Source: Timonella corticicola
GTDB lineage: Bacteria; Actinomycetota; Actinomycetes; Actinomycetales; Cellulomonadaceae
Assembly (NCBI RefSeq): GCF_042683685.1
Contig: NZ_JBHUOP010000003.1
Span: forward strand, 496,001-560,000
Length of the DNA stretch: 64,000 bases
Reading direction: 5' to 3'
In this document: positions 1-9,357 of the stretch, in pieces
How the letters are laid out: each line of letters opens with the position of its first letter
Position numbering within the stretch: position 1 is the stretch's first letter
Notes under the pieces: model-generated
The model's input: the letters and a program-made list of their open reading frames with translations, nothing else
The model's database searches: none
What the model was told of the DNA's origin: nothing
Translations under genes and position numbers: made by a program

Positions 1-2
1 TG

Positions 3-569
3 GGTGATCTGTACTGGAGTCAGTCCAATGCCGTCGAGGCACACGAGATGTACGCCGCGGCCCGCACCGAGTTCGCTCAGACTGACATGCCCCGCGAGGC
101 CGCCGACGCAACCATGAATGTGGCGATGGTGCATTGGAGCAATGGTGAACTCGCCGAGGCCCGCGCCCTGTACCTCGAAGCGCTCTCCTACTACACCGAG
201 AACGATCTGGAGCACGAGGTGGCCTCCGCGAAGCTCTCGCTGGGAGGTGTTCACGAGGCAACCGAGGAATCCGATCTCGCTCTCGCCGCCTATCATGACG
301 CGCTTGACTACTACTCATCCGCTGAGAACGACCGCCGCGTCAGCCAGTGCCAACTTGGAATCGGACGCGTGCTGCTGAATGCAGACGACTTCGAAGAGGC
401 CGAGCCGTACTTCCTCGAGGCGAAGAAGGCATTCAAGGCCCGTAGCCAGCAGCACCAGTACGGCGAGTGCATGGTCGCGCTCGCTGACATCTACCACGCA
501 CTCGACCGCAAGGACGATGCACGTAAGGCATTCGAAGAGGCCCGTACGGTCTTCTCGATCGCGCAGTAA
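3..569 (+). CDS. TPR-repeat protein, C-terminal part
   Basis: The reading frame is open from the window edge, so the gene starts upstream and only the last ~188 residues are visible. They form consecutive ~40-residue helical hairpins with the TPR pattern (A at position 8, A/G at 20, Y/F near 24), for example around AVEAHEMYAAARTEF, ARALYLEALSYY, ALAAYHDALDYYSS, AEPYFLEAKKAF and ARKAFEEARTVF. TPR arrays are protein-binding scaffolds, and no catalytic domain is visible in this part. An internal ATG at 48 is in frame, but the coding pattern and TPR periodicity continue upstream of it. A strong hairpin terminator follows. The specific role is unknown. Confidence 0.8.
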   Translation, partial: GDLYWSQSNAVEAHEMYAAARTEFAQTDMPREAADATMNVAMVHWSNGELAEARALYLEALSYYTENDLEHEVASAKLSLGGVHEATEESDLALAAYHDALDYYSSAENDRRVSQCQLGIGRVLLNADDFEEAEPYFLEAKKAFKARSQQHQYGECMVALADIYHALDRKDDARKAFEEARTVFSIAQ

Positions 570-594
570 GTTTCGATCTGTCGATCGAACGGCA

Positions 595-640
595 AACGTG
601 TGGCGGCCTCCTCTGTTGGGGAGGCCGCCACACGTTTTTT
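595..640. terminator. Bidirectional intrinsic terminator
   Basis: A perfect 17-bp stem (595-611 pairing with 620-636) with an 8-nt loop is followed by TTTTTT on the plus strand. It ends the TPR gene and also lies just after the stop of the convergent minus-strand gene. Confidence 0.9.
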
Positions 641-644
641 GCGT

Positions 645-1127
645 CTAGTTGTTGGTTGGCGTCGCCGGTGGGGTGGTACCGAGTTCTTCGCGGCGGCCAT
701 CCCACTGTTCGTCGAGTTCCTCGAGGTTTTCCTCGATGGTCTCGGAGATCTGCTTGAGGATGGCCAGCAATTCGATGGGTGTGAGGTTCGAGGACGTGAA
801 CTCCCACTGGCCATCTCCCTTGAACTCGATGAGCGCGTGTGTGGTCTCGCCATGAGTCACGGAGGCGCCGACGGTCTCGTCTGAGCCAGGCCAATAGCAG
901 GTTGCCTCGTAGGAGAAACCGCCGTCGTCGAGGAGTTCATCGCGGATGGGAAGGTCCGCGAGTTCGATCTCGATCTCCTCAGCCTCATCTTCGGCAAAGC
1001 CATTTGGTGGTAGCACGATGTTGTTGAACGCGCTTTCACCCTCGCTTGGGAAGTCTAGCGAACCTCCGCGCGAGATCTCTTCAGCGATGCGTTGAAACTC
1101 GCGTTCCATTGGGGATTCCTTAGACAT
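645..1127 (-). CDS. Small acidic cytosolic protein, unknown function
   Basis: A 160-residue, strongly acidic protein without signal peptide or membrane segment. The start at 1127 (MSKESPMEREF) is preferred over an upstream in-frame ATG at 1154 because an AAAGGCGA ribosome-binding site lies just before it. The N-terminal half is rich in Glu/Asp (EDEAEEIEIELADLPI). The middle has a beta-rich stretch (TCYWPGSDE, GQWEFTSSNL) and the C-terminal third is predicted helical (ELLAILKQISETIEENLEEL). I do not recognise the family. It is convergent with the TPR gene and shares its terminator. Confidence 0.65.
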   Translation of the reverse strand: MSKESPMEREFQRIAEEISRGGSLDFPSEGESAFNNIVLPPNGFAEDEAEEIEIELADLPIRDELLDDGGFSYEATCYWPGSDETVGASVTHGETTHALIEFKGDGQWEFTSSNLTPIELLAILKQISETIEENLEELDEQWDGRREELGTTPPATPTNN

Positions 1128-1301
1128 GGTGTCGCCTTTACAAAAGTGGTGCATTGGATAGGTACACGCTACTAGATCTGGGCGAGAGTTCGGTGCTAGG
1201 CACGTCGTCGGCTGGCTGCGTATCCATTCAAATCGGCGACGAGCGGGTGACGTCTTGTCGTTCCGTCACGTGACCGTGCGGCGAGTGATGTGGGGTTGTT
1301 G

Positions 1302-1348
1302 TTGACAGGGGTGACGGATGGAGTTAATTTAGTACTAAATTTAGTACT
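1302..1348 (+). promoter_or_regulatory. Promoter plus palindromic operator of the sugar operon
   Basis: TTGACA (1302-1307) and TAATTT (1325-1330) are 17 bp apart, a good sigma-70-type promoter. Directly abutting the -10 box is a perfect 18-bp palindrome AGTACTAAATTTAGTACT (1331-1348), overlapped by a second palindrome TTTAGTACTAAA (1328-1339). It covers the expected transcription start upstream of a ROK repressor gene, so autoregulation and sugar-dependent derepression of the whole operon is the simplest reading. Confidence 0.75.
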
Positions 1349-1365
1349 GAACAAAGGTGTCCTCA

Positions 1366-2577
1366 GTGGTTCGCACAGTAGTTTCCTCAAGCGGGGATCT
1401 TGTCCCCTCAGCGGTCCTGGCACTGTTGGGACTACACGGTCCGATGTCCCGTGCCGACATTGCCCGTCTGCTCGACGTCAGCCCGGCAACAGTCACACAG
1501 GTGACAAAGAATCTCCTTAGCCGAGAGATCATCGAGGAACGGCATTCTGTTCCATCCGCAGGCGGTCGCCCGGCCCGGCTGATCGCGCTCACCCAGGGTG
1601 CAGTCGGAGCAATCGGGGTAAAGGTCGCCTCCACGCACGTGCAGATCGTCGAGGTCGCCATTGACGGAGATATCGTCAACGCCCACACCCACACATTCGA
1701 TGCAAGTGCCGCCGGGGCAGTGGAGTACCTCGGCGATCTCCTCGAGAAGCAGGTCGAGAACCACTCAGGGAAGCTCCTGGGAATCGGCGTCGGGATCGCG
1801 GGTAGCGTCAACTCGCAGGAATCGGGAATCGTCAATGCCCCAACCCTCGGCTGGAATGACGTGAAACTCGGTCCCTATCTGCGCAATCGGCTCGATGTTC
1901 CCGTGCTCGTTGAAAACGACGTCAACGCACTCTCCGTTGCCGAACGCCTCTACGGAACCGGCCAAAAGTACGCGTCGTTCATCGCCATCACCATCGGGCG
2001 AGGAATCGGATGCGGAATGATCGTGGACGGTGCACTGCACCGCGGCGCATCAGGCGGTGCCGGAGAGATCGGGCACCTGCCCACAGCAATCGACGGACCA
2101 CTCTGCGACTGCGGAGCCTATGGGTGCCTGGAAGCACTGGTCGGACAGAAGGCGCTCGAGGCCACCGCTCGCGAGCAGAAGATCATCTCCGCAGAGGAAG
2201 GCATCGCCCAACTGCTTGAGCACGCCGCCCGCGGACACGAGGCGGCACGGGAGATATATCGCTCCGCCGGATACCTACTCGGTCGATCGATAGCCGGGGT
2301 CGTCCACACGATAGACCCGGAGATCGTGGTGCTCCTGGGCGAGGGCATTGACGCCTGGGAGTTCTGGCAGCCAGGATTCGAACGAGGATTCCGGTCAGGA
2401 CAGTGGGCAACGCGGAACAACCTTCCCTACATCGTCGAGGCCTGGGCTGACGACAAATGGGCGCTGGGAGCAGCAGCCCTCGTCTTGGCGGCCCCATTCG
2501 ATGCCCGCAATACCTCCGGCGGTCAGGGAAAACTCGTCCGCGAGCGACTCAGCACCCATGTTGGAGTGGGAGCATGA
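1366..2577 (+). CDS. ROK-family transcriptional repressor (NagC/XylR type)
   Basis: About 403 residues, typical for ROK regulators. An N-terminal winged HTH of MarR type (SRADIARLLDVSPATVTQV, residues ~20-45) is followed by a sugar-kinase-fold ROK domain with GIGVGIAGSVN, VENDVNALSVAE and the zinc-binding segment GEIGHLPTAIDGPLCDCGAYGCLEA (HxnCxCGxxGCxE). GTG at 1366 is chosen because AAAGG (1353-1357) sits 8 nt upstream; an in-frame GTG at 1357 is the alternative. The stop overlaps the ATG of the following permease (ATGA). The partner genes suggest it senses a glucose-containing oligosaccharide; the exact inducer is not visible. Confidence 0.92.
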   Translation: MVRTVVSSSGDLVPSAVLALLGLHGPMSRADIARLLDVSPATVTQVTKNLLSREIIEERHSVPSAGGRPARLIALTQGAVGAIGVKVASTHVQIVEVAIDGDIVNAHTHTFDASAAGAVEYLGDLLEKQVENHSGKLLGIGVGIAGSVNSQESGIVNAPTLGWNDVKLGPYLRNRLDVPVLVENDVNALSVAERLYGTGQKYASFIAITIGRGIGCGMIVDGALHRGASGGAGEIGHLPTAIDGPLCDCGAYGCLEALVGQKALEATAREQKIISAEEGIAQLLEHAARGHEAAREIYRSAGYLLGRSIAGVVHTIDPEIVVLLGEGIDAWEFWQPGFERGFRSGQWATRNNLPYIVEAWADDKWALGAAALVLAAPFDARNTSGGQGKLVRERLSTHVGVGA

Positions 2578-3530
2578 GCACCGCCGCCTCCCTGACGGAA
2601 CTGAACTCACCGGGAGACGGACAAACCTCCCCGGCCCCACCACCTCGTCGGAAAAGGAAAACCAACTGGAAGCACTACGGGTGGCTTGCGTTCTTCCTGC
2701 TCCCCAGCGCTGTGCCGCTGATGATCTTCGTGTTCCGTCCCATGATCAGTTCCCTGTGGATATCGCTGCATGAATGGAACCTGATCTCCGACATGCAGTG
2801 GGTTGGATTCAGCAACTACACCCGGTTGCTGAGCTCGGAACGGACCTGGGACATAGTGGGGCACACCCTGCTCTACATCGTCGGATACCTACCGATCGTC
2901 TACTTCGGTGGTCTCGCGCTCGCGGTTCTGCTGAACCAGAGGATATTCGCACGCGCCTTTTTCCGATCCGCCTACTTCCTTCCCGTCATCACGAGTTGGG
3001 TCGTCGTCGCACTCGTCTGGCAGTGGCTGCTCAACCCATCCAACGGATTGGTCAACCAGGTACTCGGATTCCTCAACCTACCGCAGCCTGGATGGTGGAC
3101 CGACCCGACCTGGGCCATGCCATCGGTCATCATCGCCTCGGCCTGGAAAGACCTCGGCTTTGTCATGGTCATTCTGCTTGCCGGACTACAGGCCGTCCCA
3201 AACGATGTCATCGAGGCGGCAAAGATCGACGGTACCAATGCCTGGCAGAGATTCTGGCGCGTCACCTTCCCCCTGCTGTCGCCCTCGACCTTCTTCGTCA
3301 TCGTCATCTCACTGATCAATGGCTTCCAGGTGTTCGACCAGGTGTACATGATGACCGGAGGCGGACCGTCCGGATCAAGCCAGGTCATCGTCGGACAAAT
3401 CTACGACCTCACGTTCCGATACGGCCGTGCCGGCGAGGCGTCTGCGCTCTCGTGGATTCTCTTCCTCATCATCATGCTCGTCACAGCCTTCCAACTCGTT
3501 GGCCAGAAGAAGTGGGTGCACAGTGCCTGA
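2574..3530 (+). CDS. Sugar ABC transporter permease, MalF type
   Basis: 318 residues with six predicted membrane helices and the binding-protein-dependent permease EAA loop (IEAAKIDGTNAWQRFWRVTFPLL, near residue 220), which docks the ATPase. The cytosolic N-terminus is Pro/Lys-rich. ATG at 2574 overlaps the ROK stop, with GGAG just upstream. It pairs with the next permease as a heterodimeric channel of a CUT1 carbohydrate importer. No ATPase gene is in the operon, so a shared MsmK/MalK-type ATPase from elsewhere is inferred. Confidence 0.93.
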   Translation: MSTAASLTELNSPGDGQTSPAPPPRRKRKTNWKHYGWLAFFLLPSAVPLMIFVFRPMISSLWISLHEWNLISDMQWVGFSNYTRLLSSERTWDIVGHTLLYIVGYLPIVYFGGLALAVLLNQRIFARAFFRSAYFLPVITSWVVVALVWQWLLNPSNGLVNQVLGFLNLPQPGWWTDPTWAMPSVIIASAWKDLGFVMVILLAGLQAVPNDVIEAAKIDGTNAWQRFWRVTFPLLSPSTFFVIVISLINGFQVFDQVYMMTGGGPSGSSQVIVGQIYDLTFRYGRAGEASALSWILFLIIMLVTAFQLVGQKKWVHSA

Positions 3531-4365
3531 CCCATACACTCGAAACAAGAAGCGTCTGACCACGAAGTCCGTTGTCCTGCACGTGCTGGTGGTGCTCGGG
3601 GCCGCGCTGATGCTCTTCCCCTTCCTGTGGACGGTGGTCACCTCCATCACCCCAGGTGGAACACTTGCCACGGGACCGAGCCTCATCGTCAAGGACCCAA
3701 CGCTTGACGCCTATCGCAAACTGTTCGGTTCGCTTCCGGTCATGAGGATCATCGCCAACTCGCTGTGGATCGCGATCGCCACGACGATCCTTCAACTGAT
3801 CACCTCGTCGATGGCCGCCTATGCCTTCTCACGCATCGCATTCCGCGGAAAGAACGTCGTGTTCGCCCTCTACCTCGCAACCATGATGATCCCGATGCAG
3901 GTGCTCGTGGTGCCGCTGTTCATTCAGATGACTGAGTTCGGTTTGAACGACACCTACCTGTCCCTCATCGCCCCCACCATCGCCGCAGCGTTTGGGATCT
4001 TCCTCGTCAAGCAAACCATGGACTCCATCCCACGCGACCTCGATGAGGCGGCGACCCTCGATGGAGCAGGTCATCTACGGATCTTCTCCACCATGATCCT
4101 CCCGCTCACCAAGGCATCACTGGCAACCCTTGCCGTGTTCGCGTTCATGAGCAGTTGGAACAGTTTCCTGTGGCCACTGGTCGTGATCCGCTCCCCGGAA
4201 CTCATGACCTTGCCTCTGGGGCTGGCCACCCTCAAGGGGCAGTACACAACCGAATGGGACGTCGTCATGGCTGGCTCGGTCATGTCGATCATTCCCATCG
4301 CCGTGATCTACCTCTTCGCACAGCGGCACATCATCGAGGGCATGTCGCATACCGGTCTCAAATGA
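3523..4365 (+). CDS. Sugar ABC transporter permease, MalG type
   Basis: 280 residues, six membrane helices, EAA loop DEAATLDGAGHLRIFSTMILPL and the MalG-type C-terminus ending near EGMSHTGLK. GTG at 3523 overlaps the MalF stop by 8 nt, indicating translational coupling. It is the second half of the CUT1 importer channel. Family assignment is firm; the transported sugar is inferred from the GH15 and GH31 enzymes downstream. Confidence 0.93.
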   Translation: MPDPYTRNKKRLTTKSVVLHVLVVLGAALMLFPFLWTVVTSITPGGTLATGPSLIVKDPTLDAYRKLFGSLPVMRIIANSLWIAIATTILQLITSSMAAYAFSRIAFRGKNVVFALYLATMMIPMQVLVVPLFIQMTEFGLNDTYLSLIAPTIAAAFGIFLVKQTMDSIPRDLDEAATLDGAGHLRIFSTMILPLTKASLATLAVFAFMSSWNSFLWPLVVIRSPELMTLPLGLATLKGQYTTEWDVVMAGSVMSIIPIAVIYLFAQRHIIEGMSHTGLK

Positions 4366-4474
4366 CTCGCCACAGCTACGCGCTCGATGCCCTACCCAGC
4401 CCACCGTTGCCCGTCAACGGACTCAACCAACCCCGTTGCCGCGAAGGAGCGGCACAACTGAAAGGACCCACCCC

Positions 4475-5764
4475 ATGAAGACACCGAAGACCCGATCTCT
4501 CGGCGTGAAACTCATCGCGTTCTCAGCCGTATCGATGCTTGCCCTCACAGCCTGTTCGCAGGGGTCTGCCACCAAGCAGGAACCAGGCTCCACCTCCTCG
4601 GGCGATGGCGACAGCAAGACGGTCGTCCGCTACATGAACTTCTCAGCCAACGGTGGGAACGAGGAGACCCTCGCTGCCATCGAGGCGGCATTCGAGGCGG
4701 CGAACACCGACATCGACGTTCAGATCGAGACCCTTCCCTACGACGACTACTTCACCAAACTGCAGACCGCCGTCGCGGGCAAGACCGTTTCAGATGCCTT
4801 CGAGCTGAACTACGAGAACTTCGTGACCTACGCCGCGTCCGGTGCCCTCGCAGAGATCCCAGTGTCGAATACCTCCGCCTACAGTCCACGGGTGTTCGAG
4901 GCATTCCAACACGATGGCAAGCAGTACGGTCTGCCTGTCTCGTTCTCCAACGTCGTGCTGTTCTACAACAAGGATCTCTTCGACAAGGCTGGCCTCGACT
5001 ACCCGACAGCGGACTGGACCTGGGAGGACGAGCAGAAGGCCGCCGAGGCCATCACCGACAAGGACGCAGGGGTGTGGGGCGACTACCAGCCAATCTCCTT
5101 CCACGAGTTCTACAAGGCCCTGGCACAGACAGGTGGTCAGTTCCTCAACGACTCTGGAACCGAGGCCACAATCGCGACGCCGCAGGGCGAGGCTGCGGCA
5201 ACCTGGCTCATCGAGAAGTCAGGCGTCTCGATGCCCACTGAGGCAGATGGCGCTGGCACCCCTGACTTCGACACCAACCTGTTCAAGGAGGGCAAGCTGG
5301 GCATGTGGCACTCGGGCATCTGGATGTTCGGCGGCCTAGCCGAGGTCGAGGGACTCAACTGGGACATCGTGGTCGAACCGGGCAACACCCAGAAGGCCTC
5401 GGCCCTGTTCGCAAACGGTGCCGCTATTTCCGCCACCTCACCGAACCTCGAGGCAACCGCGAAGTGGGTCGAGTTCCTGACCTCCTCCAAGGAGATGGTG
5501 GATCTGCGACTGGAGAAGGCATGGGAACTGCCGCCAGTGGCCGATGACGCACTGTTCGCACCGTACCTTGAGCAGACGCCACCAGAGAACCGTCAGGCCG
5601 TCATCGACTCCCTCGACGCGATCGCGATGCCGCCTGTTGTGGTTCAGCAGCAAGAGATGCAGGACATCGTCGGTGAGGAACTCTCCAACGCCGCAGCGGG
5701 CCGCAAGGACGTTGCGACTGCGTTGCAGGACGCACAGGACCGCATCAACGCCACACTCGAGTAA
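4475..5764 (+). CDS. Extracellular sugar-binding lipoprotein (family 1 SBP)
   Basis: 429 residues. The N-terminal lipoprotein signal ends in LTAC with acylated Cys27, followed by a Ser/Gly/Thr linker and a two-lobe solute-binding fold of the CUT1 type (VRYMNFSANGGNEETLAAIEAAF; FSNVVLFYNKDLFDKAGLDYP; GKLGMWHSGIWMFGG). ATG at 4475 follows AAAGGA at 4461-4466. It delivers sugar to the MalF/MalG-type pair. The trailing hairpin at 5782-5812 may keep the transcript of this stoichiometrically abundant component stable. Confidence 0.93.
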   Translation: MKTPKTRSLGVKLIAFSAVSMLALTACSQGSATKQEPGSTSSGDGDSKTVVRYMNFSANGGNEETLAAIEAAFEAANTDIDVQIETLPYDDYFTKLQTAVAGKTVSDAFELNYENFVTYAASGALAEIPVSNTSAYSPRVFEAFQHDGKQYGLPVSFSNVVLFYNKDLFDKAGLDYPTADWTWEDEQKAAEAITDKDAGVWGDYQPISFHEFYKALAQTGGQFLNDSGTEATIATPQGEAAATWLIEKSGVSMPTEADGAGTPDFDTNLFKEGKLGMWHSGIWMFGGLAEVEGLNWDIVVEPGNTQKASALFANGAAISATSPNLEATAKWVEFLTSSKEMVDLRLEKAWELPPVADDALFAPYLEQTPPENRQAVIDSLDAIAMPPVVVQQQEMQDIVGEELSNAAAGRKDVATALQDAQDRINATLE

Positions 5765-5781
5765 GACTCGCCGATCGAATC

Positions 5782-5812
5782 GTGGGGTGGGGAGAACCCG
5801 CTCCCACCCCAC
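5782..5812 (+). other. Intercistronic hairpin after the binding-protein gene
   Basis: GTGGGGTGGG (5782-5791) pairs with CCCACCCCAC (5803-5812), a 10-bp GC-rich stem without a T-run. The position between the binding-protein gene and the hydrolase genes fits an mRNA-stabilising or partial-termination hairpin that sets higher expression of the upstream genes. Confidence 0.6.
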
Positions 5813-5839
5813 ATCAGTACTACACACATAAGGGCAGAT

Positions 5840-7018
5840 ATGTCAGCAACGGCTAACGTACGCGAGATTCTCCGTACACGGGGCATCTCGGATGAGAGGC
5901 TCGACTTCCTCATCCAGCACAGCGCCGAGGTCATCCGTGGTTTCCAGGAGCCAGACGGCGCCTACCCGGCGAGTCCAACTTTCTCCGCCTACAAGGGGTA
6001 CTCATGGCTCCGCGATGGCTCGTTCATCGCTGAGGGGATGTCTCGGTTCGGCGACGTGAACTCGGTGGACAACTTCCACAACTGGGTCAACGCCACCCTG
6101 TCGGGACGCCGCGAACAGGTGGACGACCTGGTGGCACGCCACCAAGCCGGTCAGGACATTCCGCTTGCGGACATGCTGCCCACTCGTTTCACCTTCGACG
6201 GACGCGACGGCTCCGACCCGTGGTGGGACTTCCAGACCGACGGGTACGGGATGTGGCTGTGGCAGGTCGGAGAACACGTAACCCGTCACGGAGTGGATCC
6301 AACGCAATGGGCCGCAGGCTTGGCCGTGGCCTTCGACTTCGCTGCGGAGTTCTGGCAGACGAACTGCTATGACTGGTGGGAGGAACACTCCGAATGCGTG
6401 CACACATCGACGTTGGGCGCACTGTTCGCCGGCTTTGAGGCGGTGGCCCGTGGCAGCCTTCTCGATGCCGAGCGTACGGCACGCTCGGTTGAGCTTGCAG
6501 CCGCGGTGCGCGAGTTCGTTCTGGCGAAGGCCACGGTGACAGGCAGAGCGCAGGACCCATCTGCCCCTCATCTCGCGAAATGGGTTGGCTCCGAAGCCGT
6601 TGACGCGTCCCTCGCGGCCTGTGTCGTGCCCTTTGGCATCGTGGACATCGACTCCTCGCTGGGACACAACACGATCGATGCCGTGGAACGCGACCTCAGC
6701 GTGGATGGGGGAGTACATCGCTTCCGCGCGGACGTGTTCTATGGCGGCGGGCAATGGCTGTTGCTCAGTTGCCTCGTTGGCTGGAACAAGGCAGTGGCCG
6801 GCGATGTCGCAGACGCCGCGCGATATCTTGCATGGGTTGCTGAGCAGGCTCGTGCGAACGGGGACATGCCGGAGCAGGTCGACAACCACCTGAACCATCC
6901 CGAACACGAGGCCGAGTGGATCGAGAAGTGGGGTACCGTGGCGACCCCCCTGCTGTGGTCCCACGGCATGTTCCTGACCCTTGCCCACACCCTCGGCCTC
7001 ATCTCCTCGAAAGCGTGA
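5840..7018 (+). CDS. GH15-family glucoside hydrolase (glucoamylase/isomaltose glucohydrolase type)
   Basis: 392 residues with no signal peptide, so cytosolic. GH15 (alpha/alpha)6-barrel hallmarks are YKGYSWLRDGSFIAEGM (residues ~53-69), DPWWDFQTDGYGMWLW, the acid-containing CYDWWEEHSECVHTSTLGALFAG, and a C-terminal MPEQVDNHLNHP...PLLWSHGMF, which should carry the catalytic base Glu. It is much shorter than secreted fungal glucoamylases and lacks a starch-binding domain, so it probably cleaves small imported alpha-glucosides. From memory, a GH15 isomaltose glucohydrolase paired with a GH31 enzyme acts on cyclic nigerosyl sugars in Kribbella; similarity to that arrangement is inference. It is co-transcribed with the importer. 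Confidence 0.85.
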   Translation: MSATANVREILRTRGISDERLDFLIQHSAEVIRGFQEPDGAYPASPTFSAYKGYSWLRDGSFIAEGMSRFGDVNSVDNFHNWVNATLSGRREQVDDLVARHQAGQDIPLADMLPTRFTFDGRDGSDPWWDFQTDGYGMWLWQVGEHVTRHGVDPTQWAAGLAVAFDFAAEFWQTNCYDWWEEHSECVHTSTLGALFAGFEAVARGSLLDAERTARSVELAAAVREFVLAKATVTGRAQDPSAPHLAKWVGSEAVDASLAACVVPFGIVDIDSSLGHNTIDAVERDLSVDGGVHRFRADVFYGGGQWLLLSCLVGWNKAVAGDVADAARYLAWVAEQARANGDMPEQVDNHLNHPEHEAEWIEKWGTVATPLLWSHGMFLTLAHTLGLISSKA

Positions 7019-7025
7019 TTCTGCA

Positions 7026-9302
7026 ATGTCTCTTACCGTGACACACCGCCCGTACGGCATCGAACACCCATATGCGACCTCTGCCGACCAGCGCGTTCCC
7101 GTTCACCCTGCGATTCAGCAAGATTTCTCCATCGGCGCGGTGGTGACATCCGACGGCGATCCGCAGGTGGAACTGCACTACACGCCTGATGGCCAGGAAA
7201 CCCAGATCATCCCATTGGCGCCCTACTCCCCAAGCGCCGCCGATGCGGCCGCGCTCGCAGGAGGTGATGGGCACCTCGCGTCTGCGCAGGCGGCGCAACT
7301 CGAGTCGGACGGTGCGTGGTCGGTGACGATCCCAGGGCTTCGTGCAGGGCAGAGCGCGAGGTATCGCATCGTGGCAACGCAGGGATCGGAGAGCGCCGAA
7401 ACCGCAGAGTTCGTCGTCTCGCCCACGCAGTGGGTTGCAGACGCCGAGGAACCACGAGGGAAACTCACCATCAATGGGGGTCATGCGCACGACAGGCTTG
7501 TACCGGGGTCTGTCGAGTGGCAATCCAACGCGGATGGACTCCTCAAGGTTCGTTTTGCACTGCGCTTGGAGGACGCGGAGCACGTTGTCGGGTTCGGTGA
7601 GCGATACGACCATGTGGACCAGCGTGGGCACACACTGGACGCGGTCGTCTTCGAACAGTACAAGAGCCAGGGGGAACACCACCGCACCTACATGCCCATG
7701 CCTTTCGCCCACGTCATCGGCGGAACTGGGTGGGGCTTCCACGTGGAGACCCTGCGTCGGTCCTGGTACGACGTGGGCGCGTCCACCGCGACCAAGCTGT
7801 TTGTCGAGGTCGCACTGGGCGGGTCACAGTCGGAGGAGTTGAACGTACGGATCATGGATGGTTCGGCACAGACTGTGCTCTCCGCATTCCTCGACACCGC
7901 GGGCCGCCCAGAACAGATGCCCGAGTGGATCTTCGAACTGTGGGCCTCGGGAAATGAGTGGAACACTCAGCAGATCGTCATGGATCGCATGGATGCGCAC
8001 CGTGACCTAGACATACCGGTCGGAGTCATCGTCATAGAGGCGTGGTCGGATGAAGAGGGAATCACCATCTGGCGTGACGCGGAATACAGCGTGAACAGCG
8101 ACGGTTCCGCGCACGCATTCGAGGACTTCACGTTCAATCGCGAGGGTGCCTGGCCCGATCCCAAGGCCATGATCGATGAACTGCACTCGCGCGGTATCAA
8201 GGTCATCCTGTGGCAGATCCCGTTGCAGAAGACCTCACACGATCTGGGCGACTCGGTACCTCAGGACTCGCAGGTACTGACGGATGGCCGCGCAATGGTC
8301 GAGGCTGGTCTCGCGGTGCGCGAGGCTGACGGCACGCCGTATCACAATCGAGGATGGTGGTTCCCGCAGGCACTGATGGCTGATCTCTCAACGCAGGAGG
8401 GGCGTGACTGGTGGACAGAGAAACGCCGTTATCTGGTTGAGGGTTTCGACATCGACGGCTTCAAGACCGACGGCGGCGAGCATGCCTGGGGATGGGATCT
8501 CCAGTACGGCGATGGACGCCGGGGCGACGAGGGCAACAACCTCTACCCGGTGCATTACGCTCGTGCGTTCGGCGATCTGCTTCGGTCTGCGGGGAAGGCA
8601 CCCGTTACGTTCTCGCGATCCGGGTTCACCGGCTCGCAGGCGCATGGCCTGTTCTGGGCCGGCGATGAGAACTCGACCTGGCAGGCATTCCGCAACTCCG
8701 TGGTTGCCGGTATCACGGCAGGCTCGTGCGGAATCCTGTACTGGGGGTGGGACCTGGCCGGTTTCTCGGGGCCTGTGCCGGACTCCGAACTCTACATTCG
8801 TGCGACCGGTGCCTCCGTGTTCATGCCGATCATGCAGTATCACTCGGAGTTCAACCATCATCAACGTCCCCTGCGCGACCGCACACCATGGTACGTGGCG
8901 TCAAGCAATGAGACTCCCGAGGTGGTGGAGCAGTTCCGATACCTCGCAAAGCTTCGCGAGGCATTGGTCCCCTATATCAAGGAGCAGGCGGACGCCTCAG
9001 TCGAGACCGATGTCCCGCTGCTGCGAGGGCTCTTCTTCGACTACCCGTTAGACGTAAGAATCTGGGAGCATGACACGCAGTATCTGTTCGGTGACGCCTT
9101 CCTCGTGAATCCCGTCCTCGAAGCAGGCGCAGGCACGCAGCCGGTTGCCACGTACCTGCCGGAGGGCACTTGGGTGGACGTGTTCACCGGCGATGAGCAC
9201 GAGGGCGGACAGGTGGTGTCGCGTACCTACACACTGCTTGAGGTGCCGGTGTTCGCCAAGGTGGCGCAGTGGCCAACGCTCCGAGGCGTCTTCGGCCTCT
9301 AG
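7026..9302 (+). CDS. GH31 alpha-glucosidase family protein
   Basis: 758 residues, cytosolic. An N-terminal beta-sandwich with GFGERYDHVDQRG is followed by a (beta/alpha)8 barrel. The predicted nucleophile Asp lies in DGFKTDGGEHAWG (~residue 482) and the acid/base Asp in FWAGDENSTW (~547), then C-terminal beta domains. ATG at 7026, 7 nt after the GH15 stop, is chosen; 15 codons upstream would overlap GH15 without a better ribosome site. GH31 includes alpha-glucosidases, alpha-xylosidases and 6-alpha-glucosyltransferases, so the exact bond is not determined. The operon context points to intracellular breakdown of an imported alpha-glucooligosaccharide. Confidence 0.92.
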   Translation: MSLTVTHRPYGIEHPYATSADQRVPVHPAIQQDFSIGAVVTSDGDPQVELHYTPDGQETQIIPLAPYSPSAADAAALAGGDGHLASAQAAQLESDGAWSVTIPGLRAGQSARYRIVATQGSESAETAEFVVSPTQWVADAEEPRGKLTINGGHAHDRLVPGSVEWQSNADGLLKVRFALRLEDAEHVVGFGERYDHVDQRGHTLDAVVFEQYKSQGEHHRTYMPMPFAHVIGGTGWGFHVETLRRSWYDVGASTATKLFVEVALGGSQSEELNVRIMDGSAQTVLSAFLDTAGRPEQMPEWIFELWASGNEWNTQQIVMDRMDAHRDLDIPVGVIVIEAWSDEEGITIWRDAEYSVNSDGSAHAFEDFTFNREGAWPDPKAMIDELHSRGIKVILWQIPLQKTSHDLGDSVPQDSQVLTDGRAMVEAGLAVREADGTPYHNRGWWFPQALMADLSTQEGRDWWTEKRRYLVEGFDIDGFKTDGGEHAWGWDLQYGDGRRGDEGNNLYPVHYARAFGDLLRSAGKAPVTFSRSGFTGSQAHGLFWAGDENSTWQAFRNSVVAGITAGSCGILYWGWDLAGFSGPVPDSELYIRATGASVFMPIMQYHSEFNHHQRPLRDRTPWYVASSNETPEVVEQFRYLAKLREALVPYIKEQADASVETDVPLLRGLFFDYPLDVRIWEHDTQYLFGDAFLVNPVLEAGAGTQPVATYLPEGTWVDVFTGDEHEGGQVVSRTYTLLEVPVFAKVAQWPTLRGVFGL

Positions 9303-9357
9303 GGGCATGCCGTCACGCGCCTGGACCGCGTAAACCGCGACCCAACCCGCCCCACAC

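Noticed and set aside
6002..7060. 352-codon minus-strand open frame
   Set aside because: Antisense to the GH15 gene; it arises from the GC-rich third-position bias and shows no domain or ribosome site.
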